Assembly (NCBI RefSeq): GCF_022810305.1
Contig: NZ_JALGQH010000001.1
Coordinates: forward strand, 1 to 64,000
Source of the DNA: Rhodococcus sp. ARC_M6
GTDB taxonomy: Bacteria; Actinomycetota; Actinomycetes; Mycobacteriales; Mycobacteriaceae
Length of the DNA: 64,000 nucleotides
Reading direction: 5' to 3'
The position numbers were made by a program, and so were the translations under genes. The notes under the pieces were generated by a model that was not told the origin of the DNA, made no database searches, and saw only the letters and a program-made list of their open reading frames with translations. Of this stretch, positions 1-7,931 are shown piece after piece. Position 1 is the first letter of the stretch; every line of letters begins with the position of its first letter.

Positions 1-106
1 GGGTCCAGGTGCCGGTGAGGGTGGTGGCGGCGACTGCGCTGGCTCCGGCGGCTGCGGCGATGAATCCGCGGCGGGTCAGTCGGGTTGTTTCGTTGTGGGC
101 CGTCAT
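1..106 (-). CDS. 5' end of a Tat-exported protein (partial)
   Basis: Only the first 35 codons lie inside the window; the gene runs off the left edge. The ATG at 106 opens a peptide with a twin-arginine motif (TRLTRRGFIAAAAG) followed by an Ala-rich hydrophobic stretch, so export by the Tat system is predicted. It starts 54 bp downstream of hsd4B on the same strand and could belong to the kstD-hsd4B transcription unit. The mature domain is not visible, so no function is assigned. Confidence 0.6.
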   Translation of the reverse strand, partial: MTAHNETTRLTRRGFIAAAAGASAVAATTLTGTWT

Positions 107-160
107 GGTGGGGCTACTCCATCGGGGGTTGAGAACTGCAATGAATTCGACAGGTGGATA

Positions 161-1018
161 TCAAGCAAGGGTGAGAACTACATCGGCCAGGGCGGGAGTT
201 TCACGCTCCTGCACCAATGCAGAGATCAAGAGTTGCCCTTGGTCTTTCCAGATCCGGATACTCAAGTTCTCGCCCGGAAATACTACACCGGCAAATCGGG
301 CGCGAAATCCGGCTACCTGCGAACTGTCGCCGTCAAGCATCGTATCTACGGCGGCCTTGCAGACCATTCCGTACGTGCACAATCCGTGCAGGATTGGTGC
401 CGGAAATCCTGCTGCGGAGGCGAATTGAGGATCCGAGTGCAGCGGATTGCGATCACCGCACATCCGGTACAGCAGAGCCTGCTGGGGGAGAACCGGCAGC
501 AGAATCTCGGCGTCCGGCTCGCGATCAGGCAACGAAACCGACTCCGAGGGGCCACGTTCACCGCCGAATCCGCCTTCTCCGCGCGCGAAGATAGAGGAGC
601 GCGCAGTCCACAGCGGATTGCCTTCGGCGTCGACGGTCACCGATTCCTGGACGATGACTGCAGCCTTGCCCTTATCCCATATCTCGGAAATTCGGGTTGT
701 GGTGCGTCCGCTCCCACTAGCCGGGATCGGTTGGTGGACTGTAACTTCCTGGCTTCCGTGAACGACCTTGGCCAGATCTATTTCGATGCCGGGGAACGAA
801 ACCTTGGGAGCTTCGGTGGCGTGGAAATTGGCTGCGACTGTCGCGAAGGTTGGCAGCACCTGCGGCTTGGTGTCGTCGAGGTAGCGCAATTCGTTCGTGT
901 CGAGCGGGCGTGCTCCGGCGCCGAGCGCGAGATGGTAGTGCTGCACGTCCGACGGGGTCCACGAAAATTCTTGTGGCGCAAGCTCTGCGCCCAGAGCGAT
1001 GCTGGGATCAATTGGCAT
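161..1018 (-). CDS. hsd4B: MaoC-like 2-enoyl-CoA hydratase, Hsd4B type
   Basis: 285-residue double hot-dog protein. The C-terminal half carries the hydratase-2 signature (YRMCGDRNPLHSDPQFA, then GFPAPILHG) with the catalytic Asp/His pair; the N-terminal half is the degenerate hot dog usual in two-domain MaoC enzymes. Length and position directly after kstD match the M. tuberculosis pair Rv3537 (kstD)-Rv3538 (hsd4B). The known role of this family is hydration of enoyl-CoA intermediates during steroid side-chain beta-oxidation. The ATG at 1018 overlaps the kstD stop by 11 bp, so the two are translationally coupled and should share the KstR operator at 2722-2735. Confidence 0.85.
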   Translation of the reverse strand: MPIDPSIALGAELAPQEFSWTPSDVQHYHLALGAGARPLDTNELRYLDDTKPQVLPTFATVAANFHATEAPKVSFPGIEIDLAKVVHGSQEVTVHQPIPASGSGRTTTRISEIWDKGKAAVIVQESVTVDAEGNPLWTARSSIFARGEGGFGGERGPSESVSLPDREPDAEILLPVLPQQALLYRMCGDRNPLHSDPQFASAAGFPAPILHGLCTYGMVCKAAVDTMLDGDSSQVAGFRARFAGVVFPGENLSIRIWKDQGQLLISALVQERETPALADVVLTLA

Positions 1019-2720
1019 TGTCGACTCCGGCGTCTGCGGTGCTGGCCTTGGCCTTCTTCACACGATCGGCAATGTCGAGAACGGCAAGGTAGCCGAAAGT
1101 CATTGCGGGACCGATGGTTGCGCCCGGACCGGCGTAGGTATGGCCCATGACGGGCGCGCTGGCATTGCCCGCGGCGTAGAGGCCGTCGATGACACTGCCG
1201 TCTTCGCGAAGTGCGCGACCGTTGACGTCGGTGCAGATTCCGCCCTTGGTTCCGAGGTCTCCCGGAACCATCTTGATGGCGTAGAACGGCGCCTTGGTGA
1301 TCTCGCCGAGGCTGGGGTTCTTCAGTCGCGGGTCGCCGTAGTATGCGTCGTAGCCGCTGTCGCCGCGACCGAAGTCTTCGTCCTTGCCGCTGCGTGCGAA
1401 ACCGTTGAACCGCTCCACCGTCTCGGTCAGAGCGGACACGGGAAGCCCTGTCTTCTCGGCCAATTCGGCGATTGTTCCAGCCTTCACGACGACGCCGGCC
1501 TTGAGCCAGCGGCCGGGGAAGGGTGAGCGCGGCGTGATGCCGGCGAACGTGTAGCGGTTGCGGTAACGCTGATCGAGGATCATCCATGTCGGGATGTTCT
1601 CGCCCGGACCTTCACCCTGGCCAAATTCTCCGCCGTACATCGCATGCGTTGCCTCCACGTACGGTGCCGCTTCGTTGCCGAAACGCTTGCCGGACGTGTT
1701 GACCATCATCGAGCCGGGGAGTGTGCGCTCCGACAAAGCGAACCACGGTCCGCCAGTCAGCGGGATTGACGGACCCCACCAAGCGTCGTCCATGAAATCG
1801 ACTGCAGCGCCCAGTTTCTGGCCCGCCACGATGCCGTCGCCGGTGTTTGCTTTGGCGCCGACTGTCCATTCGGTGCCGATGGGGCCGCGCTGGTACTTCT
1901 CGCGCATTTCTTTGTTGTGCTCGAACCCGCCCGAGCCGAGGACGACTCCGTGGCGAGCATGGATGACCTGCTCCTCGCCGTCGATCAGGACGTTGACGCC
2001 GCGAACTGCGCCGTCTTCGGTGTGCAGCGAGGTAAGCGGTGTGCTCAGCAGGATGGGGACACCGGCCGACTGGAGGCCGAGTCGCATGCCGGCAACAAGC
2101 GCCTGTCCGCGAACGAGGAGGTCCTTGCGGGTTGCCTTGGCTGCGAGGAATCGCATGCCGACCTTCATTGCGCGCAGCGGTCCGCGCGGGTTGCGCATCA
2201 GCAAGTTGAGCCACTTGTAGTCGGCCTGGGTGATGACGAAGTTCTTGGGTGCTTTGACGTAGTCGGGTTCGAGGTTCTTGCGGTCGGCGCCCAATTTGTT
2301 GCCGTCGAACGGGGTGGGTTCGACGCTGCGTCCGCCGACGCGTCCGCCGGGGGCTTCGGGATAGTAGTCGGAGTATCCGGGAACCCACTGCAGTTCGAGG
2401 GGGCTGTTCTTCAGGACGAAGGACAGCATTTCCGGTCCGCGGTCGAGATAGGTGTCGATCCGCTCAGGGGCGACGACGTCGCCGATGATGCTGTGCAGGT
2501 AGGAACGCGCAGCCTCTGGTGTATCGCTCACCCCTGCAGCCTGAAGTGCTTCGTTGTTGGGGATCCAGACGCCGCCGCCTGAACGGGCGGTGGATCCGCC
2601 GTAATGGGCGGCCTTCTCCACGATGACCACACTCAAACCCTGATGGGCCGCGGTCAAGGCCGCTGTCATACCTGCTGCACCACTACCGACGACGACGATG
2701 TCGTATTCCTGCTTGCTCAT
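1008..2720 (-). CDS. kstD: 3-ketosteroid delta1-dehydrogenase
   Basis: 570-residue flavoprotein that introduces the C1-C2 double bond into 3-keto-4-ene steroids; with KshA this opens ring B. The FAD motif is at the N terminus (VVVGSGAAGMTAA), followed by the family segment GGSTARSGGGVWIPN. Near the C terminus is HTYAGPGATIGPA, where the Tyr and the Gly four residues later match the catalytic Tyr/Gly pair known in KstD enzymes. I chose ATG at 2720 (MSKQEYD). An in-frame GTG at 2729 would add three residues but lies inside the KstR box, and no Shine-Dalgarno precedes either start, so a leaderless or nearly leaderless mRNA is likely. Rhodococci carry several kstD paralogues; I do not assign a number. 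Confidence 0.93.
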   Translation of the reverse strand: MSKQEYDIVVVGSGAAGMTAALTAAHQGLSVVIVEKAAHYGGSTARSGGGVWIPNNEALQAAGVSDTPEAARSYLHSIIGDVVAPERIDTYLDRGPEMLSFVLKNSPLELQWVPGYSDYYPEAPGGRVGGRSVEPTPFDGNKLGADRKNLEPDYVKAPKNFVITQADYKWLNLLMRNPRGPLRAMKVGMRFLAAKATRKDLLVRGQALVAGMRLGLQSAGVPILLSTPLTSLHTEDGAVRGVNVLIDGEEQVIHARHGVVLGSGGFEHNKEMREKYQRGPIGTEWTVGAKANTGDGIVAGQKLGAAVDFMDDAWWGPSIPLTGGPWFALSERTLPGSMMVNTSGKRFGNEAAPYVEATHAMYGGEFGQGEGPGENIPTWMILDQRYRNRYTFAGITPRSPFPGRWLKAGVVVKAGTIAELAEKTGLPVSALTETVERFNGFARSGKDEDFGRGDSGYDAYYGDPRLKNPSLGEITKAPFYAIKMVPGDLGTKGGICTDVNGRALREDGSVIDGLYAAGNASAPVMGHTYAGPGATIGPAMTFGYLAVLDIADRVKKAKASTADAGVDNAN

Positions 2721-2721
2721 G

Positions 2722-2735
2722 TAGAACACGTTATA
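2722..2735 (-). promoter_or_regulatory. KstR operator of kstD-hsd4B
   Basis: TAGAACACGTTATA fits the KstR consensus TNNAACNNGTTNNA at all eight fixed positions. It begins 2 bp upstream of the kstD ATG and contains a TATAAC-like -10 on the minus strand, so bound repressor would block initiation directly. Confidence 0.88.
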
Positions 2736-2799
2736 GAATGATGGGGGTGTCAGTCCATGCTTTCTGCCAGGAAGTATTTCCGAACGCCGTCAGTGATAA

Positions 2800-2813
2800 C
2801 GAAACACGTTGCA
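2800..2813 (+). promoter_or_regulatory. Probable KstR operator of the 2836-5711 operon
   Basis: CGAAACACGTTGCA matches the KstR consensus at seven of eight fixed positions (first T replaced by C). It lies 22 bp upstream of the GTG at 2836. The mismatch makes this weaker than the kstD and kshA boxes. Confidence 0.5.
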
Positions 2814-2835
2814 GTGAAATTGAGGATGGTGCGGT

Positions 2836-4434
2836 GTGACCTGGGATACTTCGGTTGATGTCCTCGTGGTCGGGTTCGGGGTGGCGGGCGCCAGCGCGGC
2901 ACTCGAAGCCGTAGCGGCAGGTTCGTCGGTGATGGCGATCGACCGGGCATTGGGAGGCGGCGCCAGCACCATTTCGGGTGGCGTCGTCTACGCGGGCGGC
3001 GGAACGTCGGTTCAGCAGGAAGCCGGAATCGACGACAGCCCGGAGGCCATGCTCGCGTATCTCGAACGCGAGGTCGGCGACGCGGTAGCTCCCGAGACCT
3101 TGCGGCGTTTTGTCGACGAAAGCCCCGCGATGATCGACTGGCTGGCTAGTCACGGCGTGCCGTTCGAAGCGTCACTCTGCCCGTACAAGACCTCCTACCC
3201 GAGCAACAAGTACTACCTGTACTACTCGGGCAGTGAGTCCGCCGGCGGATTCCGGGACGCGGCCAAACCTGCACCTCGCGGACATCGCGCCAAAGGTCCC
3301 GGTACGTCCGGGAAGATGCTCTACGGTCCCATGGCAAAATCGGCTGCAGCCAAAGGCGTGCAGCTGCTCGGCCAAACCCGTGCGGACCAGTTGATCATCG
3401 AAGACGGACGAGTCATCGGCGTCGAGGCATTCACGCTCCGTGATGCACCGGCAAGTGTTCGGCGTCGTCACGCCATGCTCGGCTCGATTTCATCCAAGCC
3501 TGGTGTCTACGCTCCACAGTTGCGCACGATTCTCGATGCCCGTATCCGCAAGATCGAGAAGAAGTACGCCAAAAGGATTCGCATCCAGGCTCGCGGCGGC
3601 GTGATTCTCTCTGCCGGCGGGTTCGTGTCCAACCGCGACATGATGCGGACCCACGCCCCCGCGTACAAGGGCGGAATCCCGCTCGGCACTTCCGGTGACG
3701 ACGGCAAGGGAATTCAACTCGGTATTGATGCCGGCGGCGCCACCGACAAGCTCGGCAACGTTTCCGCCTGGCGATTCATCGTGCCGCCCAGCGCTTTCCT
3801 CGGTTCCCTTCTGGTGAATCCGACGGGCGAACGAATGGTCGACGAGTCGCGCTACGGCGCGGCCCTCGGCCATGCGATGGTCGAGAAGAGCAGTGGAATC
3901 GGCTGGCTTCTTGCCGATTCCGATCTGGTTCGTGAAGCGAAGGCTCAGATCCCCGATCAATCGATGTGGTTTCAGCGGATCCAGACCACGGGAATGATGC
4001 GGACCGCAGTACACGGCAACACCATTGCCGAGGTGGCGAAGAAGGCTGGTATCGACGAGGCCGGACTCCAGGCAACCGTCGACGCCCACAATGCTGCGGC
4101 TGCAAGCGGACAACCCGATCCGATGGGCAAACCAGCCGACTTCGTGCGGCCTGCGCTGACGGCGCCGTTCACGATGTACGACGTCTCGGTCAAGCCCAGC
4201 ATGATGAATCCGTGCCCGATGTTGACACTTGGCGGATTGGTTGTCGACGAGAACACCGGTGCTGTGAAAAACGAAGACGGACAGGGAATTCCCGGCCTTT
4301 ATGCAGCCGGTCGCAGTGCTGTCGGAATTTGTTCGAACTCGTACGTAAGCGGTCTGTCGCTCGCTGACTGTGTGTTCTCGGGCCGCCGCGCCGGACTGCA
4401 CGCGGCCACTTTCTCCGACGCTCGGAAAGTCTGA
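2836..4434 (+). CDS. FAD-dependent 3-ketosteroid dehydrogenase-like protein (delta4-(5alpha) type possible)
   Basis: 532-residue member of the fumarate reductase/KstD flavoprotein superfamily. An N-terminal Rossmann motif (VVGFGVAGASAALEA) is followed by a GGGASTISGG segment, and the C-terminal FAD lobe has YAAGRSAVGICSNSY then VSGLSLADCVFSGRRAG. The Tyr-Val-Ser near the end resembles the Tyr/Ser pair reported as catalytic in 3-keto-5alpha-steroid delta4-dehydrogenases rather than the Tyr/Gly of KstD, so a different ring-A dehydrogenation is my inference. GTG start at 2836 with AGGA at 2823-2826. It heads an operon with an SDR and a VOC protein behind a KstR-like box. The exact substrate is unknown. 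Confidence 0.7.
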   Translation: MTWDTSVDVLVVGFGVAGASAALEAVAAGSSVMAIDRALGGGASTISGGVVYAGGGTSVQQEAGIDDSPEAMLAYLEREVGDAVAPETLRRFVDESPAMIDWLASHGVPFEASLCPYKTSYPSNKYYLYYSGSESAGGFRDAAKPAPRGHRAKGPGTSGKMLYGPMAKSAAAKGVQLLGQTRADQLIIEDGRVIGVEAFTLRDAPASVRRRHAMLGSISSKPGVYAPQLRTILDARIRKIEKKYAKRIRIQARGGVILSAGGFVSNRDMMRTHAPAYKGGIPLGTSGDDGKGIQLGIDAGGATDKLGNVSAWRFIVPPSAFLGSLLVNPTGERMVDESRYGAALGHAMVEKSSGIGWLLADSDLVREAKAQIPDQSMWFQRIQTTGMMRTAVHGNTIAEVAKKAGIDEAGLQATVDAHNAAAASGQPDPMGKPADFVRPALTAPFTMYDVSVKPSMMNPCPMLTLGGLVVDENTGAVKNEDGQGIPGLYAAGRSAVGICSNSYVSGLSLADCVFSGRRAGLHAATFSDARKV

Positions 4435-4461
4435 AAGCCACGCGAAGCTGCGGCAGCGTCG

Positions 4462-4467
4462 TAAGCT
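4462..4467 (+). promoter_or_regulatory. -10 element (TAAGCT) of a leaderless SDR transcript
   Basis: TAAGCT ends exactly 6 nt before the GTG at 4474, the geometry expected when transcription starts at the first base of the start codon. It suggests the SDR-VOC pair can also be transcribed independently of the dehydrogenase upstream. Confidence 0.5.
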
Positions 4468-4473
4468 CGGTGT

Positions 4474-5226
4474 GTGACTGACGTATTGGACGGAAAAATT
4501 GCATTGGTGACCGGCGCGTCCTCAGGTTTGGGGCGCGCCGTAGCCGAAATTCTGACCCGAAGGGGTGCGCAGGTTTTCGGCGTTGCCCGCGGCGAAGAGC
4601 AGCTTCGACAATCGATGATCGATGTGGTCGGTGCCGTTGGTGAGCAGAGGTATTCGGCTTCCGATGTTTCTGATTCCGCGCAATGTGCTGCGGCGGTTCA
4701 GAAGTGCGTCGACACTATCGGCGGTATCGATATCCTGGTCAACGTGGCCGGTTCGCACACGCTCCGCCACACGGCCGAGATTGCCGATGACGAGTGGGCA
4801 CATGACCTCGCCGTGAACCTCAACGGACCGTTCTTCCTTTCTCGCGCAGCACTTCCGCATCTGCTCGAGCGCGGTGGCAACATTGTCAACGTGTCCTCGA
4901 TTGCCGGGCTCGAAGGGCAGGCCTACTCCGCCGGATACTGCTCCGCCAAGCATGGACTGATCGGGCTCACCCGAGCCATGGCGATGGAGTTTACCGGGAA
5001 GACCTTGCGCGTCAACGCCATCTGCCCCGGCGGCATGATGACTCCTCAGGTCACCGGATTCACCTTTCCGGACGGCGTCGATTTCGACCTCGTGATGAAG
5101 GTTGCCTCGCCTCGTGGGCTCATGGAAGCAGAAGACGTCGCGAAGATGGTGGCGTTCATCGCCTCGGACGACGCGTCCGCGATCCACGGTGCCGTGTACT
5201 CGGTAGACAACGGGAAAATGGCATGA
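4474..5226 (+). CDS. Short-chain dehydrogenase/reductase
   Basis: 250-residue classical SDR with an NAD(P)-binding Rossmann fold. Cofactor motif TGASSGLG is near residue 13, NVAG replaces the usual NNAG, the catalytic Ser is in NVSSIAG, and the Tyr/Lys pair is in YCSAK. It ends with the usual DNG segment. GTG start is 47-49 bp from the dehydrogenase stop, with no Shine-Dalgarno but a well-placed -10 box. Its stop overlaps the VOC gene (ATGA). A steroid hydroxyl/keto oxidoreductase is plausible from context, but the substrate cannot be read from the sequence. Confidence 0.85.
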   Translation: MTDVLDGKIALVTGASSGLGRAVAEILTRRGAQVFGVARGEEQLRQSMIDVVGAVGEQRYSASDVSDSAQCAAAVQKCVDTIGGIDILVNVAGSHTLRHTAEIADDEWAHDLAVNLNGPFFLSRAALPHLLERGGNIVNVSSIAGLEGQAYSAGYCSAKHGLIGLTRAMAMEFTGKTLRVNAICPGGMMTPQVTGFTFPDGVDFDLVMKVASPRGLMEAEDVAKMVAFIASDDASAIHGAVYSVDNGKMA

Positions 5227-5711
5227 CACCGCTGGTCTCGGGACCGATCTTCCAGATCTGCTGGGTGGTGGAGGATATTGCCGCTGCCGAGCGAGAGTTC
5301 ACCGAGAAATGGGGAGTTCGGCGCTGGCTACGGTTGCCCGACATTGCATTCGGCCCCGAGACCACCACGTACCGCGGCAAGCCGGCCGAGTACACCATCG
5401 ATGTGTCACTGGGCTATGTCGGAACCCAGCAGATCGAGCTGATCCAGCCGGTTTCGGGGCAAAACCTCTACACGGAGTTCCTCGAGAAACGTGGAGTGGG
5501 TGTCCACCATGTGGCCTGGGTACCCGACGATTACGAGGAAACTCTCGCCGAAGCCGGCCGTCGTGGGATGCCGATCCTGCAACAGGGCCGTGTCGAGGGT
5601 GCCGGTATGGAATTTGCGTACCTCGATGGCGGGGCCTTGGGTGGATACGTGGAACTGATGAAACTCACTCCGGAGATTCGCTTGATGTTCGACTCTCTTG
5701 TCGACGATTGA
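5223..5711 (+). CDS. VOC (glyoxalase/dioxygenase-fold) family protein
   Basis: 162 residues with two beta-alpha-beta-beta-beta modules of the vicinal-oxygen-chelate fold: FQICWVVEDIAAAEREF opens the first and GVGVHHVAWVPDDYEETL the second, where His-His could provide a metal ligand; YVELMK supplies a terminal Glu. The start overlaps the SDR stop by 4 bp, indicating translational coupling. Its 3' end overlaps the convergent monooxygenase gene by 47 bp. It could be an isomerase, a lyase or a non-enzymatic binding protein; only the fold is supported. Confidence 0.75.
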   Translation: MTPLVSGPIFQICWVVEDIAAAEREFTEKWGVRRWLRLPDIAFGPETTTYRGKPAEYTIDVSLGYVGTQQIELIQPVSGQNLYTEFLEKRGVGVHHVAWVPDDYEETLAEAGRRGMPILQQGRVEGAGMEFAYLDGGALGGYVELMKLTPEIRLMFDSLVDD

Positions 5712-7287
5712 AAACTTTCGACCAGTAAGCGTTCGTCTCGGCGGGAGTTCCACGAAAACCCAGATACCCGTCGGGGCGAATGATGAAGGCGGAGTGCTGT
5801 TCTACTCCGTAGGCGGCGCAGAACTCGGAGTGGCCGTCACAAATGACCGGGAGGGTGGAGTCGGCGACCGCCGCTGCAATCACGTAGACATCCACACGGC
5901 CGTGCGTGCTTCGACGTGCTGCGGCAGCGCATTCCTCCAATCGGCTGATGCTCGTTGATGATCCGTCGGTACACAGAAGTAGTGTGTGGTTCACACCGGT
6001 GAACAATTCGAACAACCTGAACGAGAATTGAACGCCGTCGCGCTGGAGGCCCCGCGCATCGGGGGCACGCTCGCCAGGCTGAACAGCATGGCTTGTAGCC
6101 ACCCGTCCGGTGTTGAGCGGGCTGGCCGGATAGTCGATCAGTAATTGCGCCTGACGACGCATCGCGGTATCGAGGGAGGGCTCGCCGGCACCGATACCTT
6201 CACGCGCATTGCGTACCGTCATTCCGACGACTTCCTCACCGACGGGACGCCTTTCGGCGTCGTAAGTGTCGAGAAGCTCAGGTGTGGCGATACGGTCGAC
6301 GGCCAGCGCAAGTTTCCAGGCAAGGTTGTGGGCATCTTGAATTCCGGTGTTCATGCCCTGTGCGCCGGTCGGTGGATGAATATGGGCGGCATCGCCGGCA
6401 ATGAAAACCTTTCCCCGGCTGTAGGCGTCGACGATTCGGTGGCTGATACGGAAGACAGATGACCAGCGCAACGACGACGCCGTTGTGGGTTCGGGAGACA
6501 GTCGGTCCAGAACTGCTTGAATGTGATGAAGCTGCGGAGCCTTGTCCGACGAAAATCCATGGGCGACAGCGTCAGCGCTCGCCGGATCGGGCATCAGTTC
6601 ATCGGGGACGAGCATAGACATCCGATATCTCTTGTGGCCGGGCAACGGGATACAGACCAACAGATCGTCGACCGCTCCCACATTGTCGACATGGCTCGCC
6701 CGGATCGCATATCCACAGGGGACCGACCAATCTACTTCGACGTCGCCGAGCATGTAACTTTCGGCGAATGCAGCGCCCTCGAACGTCAATCCCAAACCTT
6801 TACGGACAACGCTGTGCGCGCCGTCGCAACCCACCAGGTAGCGAGCCTGCACCTCGGTTCCGTCGCTGAGGACGCACGTGACGCCGTCGTCGGTCTGCTC
6901 GAAACCGGTGAGGGCGATACCGCGCTGGATCGCCGTGCCCAGTTCGCTCAGTCTGGCGGTCAGGATATTTTCGGTCTCGTATTGAGGCAGGCCCATGAAG
7001 GTGTACGGGACGTCCTCGGGCAGCGTGAGATCTATCCGTCCCACTTCCGTGCCATTGGTGTACATGATCTGTCCGCGAAGGATGGCTGACGCGTCGAGGA
7101 TCTGCCCGAGGACACCCATATTCTCGAAGACTTCGAGAGTCCGGGGTTGAATGCCAACAGCTTTGGCGTACGGGAGTGGTTTCGCGAGGGGATCGACGAT
7201 CCGAAGGTCGACCCCGCGTCGGCGCAATTCGATGGCGGTGGTCAATCCGATCGGGCCTGCGCCTGCGACGAGTACATCGATATCCAT
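5665..7287 (-). CDS. Class A FAD monooxygenase (PHBH/MhpA-like)
   Basis: 540 residues. It has the FAD dinucleotide motif GAGPIGLTTAIELRRRG at the N terminus, the DG motif (YLVGCDGAHSVVRK) in the middle and the second FAD motif FIAGDAAHIHPPTGAQGMN, the full set for NAD(P)H-dependent aromatic hydroxylases. The last ~150 residues form the thioredoxin-like tail common in MhpA/PheA relatives. It is alone on its strand between two KstR-controlled units; an imperfect inverted repeat (CCTAC-TGAG-GTAGG, 7293-7306) precedes the ATG. A role on a phenolic steroid ring or side product is inference from location only. Confidence 0.85.
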   Translation of the reverse strand: MDIDVLVAGAGPIGLTTAIELRRRGVDLRIVDPLAKPLPYAKAVGIQPRTLEVFENMGVLGQILDASAILRGQIMYTNGTEVGRIDLTLPEDVPYTFMGLPQYETENILTARLSELGTAIQRGIALTGFEQTDDGVTCVLSDGTEVQARYLVGCDGAHSVVRKGLGLTFEGAAFAESYMLGDVEVDWSVPCGYAIRASHVDNVGAVDDLLVCIPLPGHKRYRMSMLVPDELMPDPASADAVAHGFSSDKAPQLHHIQAVLDRLSPEPTTASSLRWSSVFRISHRIVDAYSRGKVFIAGDAAHIHPPTGAQGMNTGIQDAHNLAWKLALAVDRIATPELLDTYDAERRPVGEEVVGMTVRNAREGIGAGEPSLDTAMRRQAQLLIDYPASPLNTGRVATSHAVQPGERAPDARGLQRDGVQFSFRLFELFTGVNHTLLLCTDGSSTSISRLEECAAAARRSTHGRVDVYVIAAAVADSTLPVICDGHSEFCAAYGVEQHSAFIIRPDGYLGFRGTPAETNAYWSKVFNRRQESRTSSESPE

Positions 7288-7524
7288 AAGGACCTACTGA
7301 GGTAGGGGACTTTCACTGAAACTCAGTATGCGCGACCAACGGAGTGAATTTCCGGTTTTCAAAGGTTGTACTTTCACAGCCAGGTGCACCGCTGCTGCCA
7401 ACTGATCCAACATCACGGCCCGCAGGTCCGGAACAGCTAATACGAGGTGCGTTCGCTCGCACATGGTGAATTTCTCGGACTCGGACAGCCTGGCGAACGC
7501 TATCCGGCGACTGACAACGAGAAA

Positions 7525-7550
7525 AGGGCCGACCCAATCGGGTCGGCCCT
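7525..7550 (-). terminator. Intrinsic terminator of the kshA unit
   Basis: Perfect 11-bp stem (AGGGCCGACCC / GGGTCGGCCCT) with a 4-nt loop. On the minus strand it is followed by TTTTCTCGTTG, a usable U tract. It lies 19 bp past the 7570-7929 gene and closes the kshA transcript. Confidence 0.9.
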
Positions 7551-7569
7551 CACTCTGACGTAATTGTGG

Positions 7570-7929
7570 TCAGCTGGTTTCCGGATCCCGGACCGAAATT
7601 GTGCCGTCCACAACGGCGTCGGCGATGCTGTCGTGGAGCTGCGGGCACCCATCTTTCAGAGCCGAAGTCTGCCCCGACGCGATGGCGTCCTTGAAGGTGT
7701 GGCACCGAAGCGCCGGATCGGAGGTCCACTGAATGCTGGTGTGCTTGTACGTGTTCTTTCGAACCAATACGCAAGCGCCACAAGCTTTGCAGTCGACTTC
7801 CTGCAAACCCGAATCCAGGTATTCGTGTTTGTCTTCGACGGTCTGAGCGGCGATTGCGCCTCGCCGTGCCGGCTGCCCGGCAAAGTCCGGAGCCTTGGCC
7901 CAGCGGTAGTCACGAATCGAGGCGCTCAC
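7570..7929 (-). CDS. Cys-rich conserved protein next to KshA (Rv3527-like)
   Basis: 119 residues, no signal peptide or membrane segment. A CKACGAC cluster near residue 47 plus later Cys (LRCHTF, DGCPQL) suggests metal or iron-sulfur binding. GTG start at 7929, 2 bp after the kshA stop, and both share one terminator. M. tuberculosis kshA (Rv3526) is likewise next to a small hypothetical gene (Rv3527), so the association is probably conserved. A role in KshA maturation or electron transfer is inference; the known reductase partner KshB is not in this window. Confidence 0.7.
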   Translation of the reverse strand: MSASIRDYRWAKAPDFAGQPARRGAIAAQTVEDKHEYLDSGLQEVDCKACGACVLVRKNTYKHTSIQWTSDPALRCHTFKDAIASGQTSALKDGCPQLHDSIADAVVDGTISVRDPETS

Positions 7930-7931
7930 GA

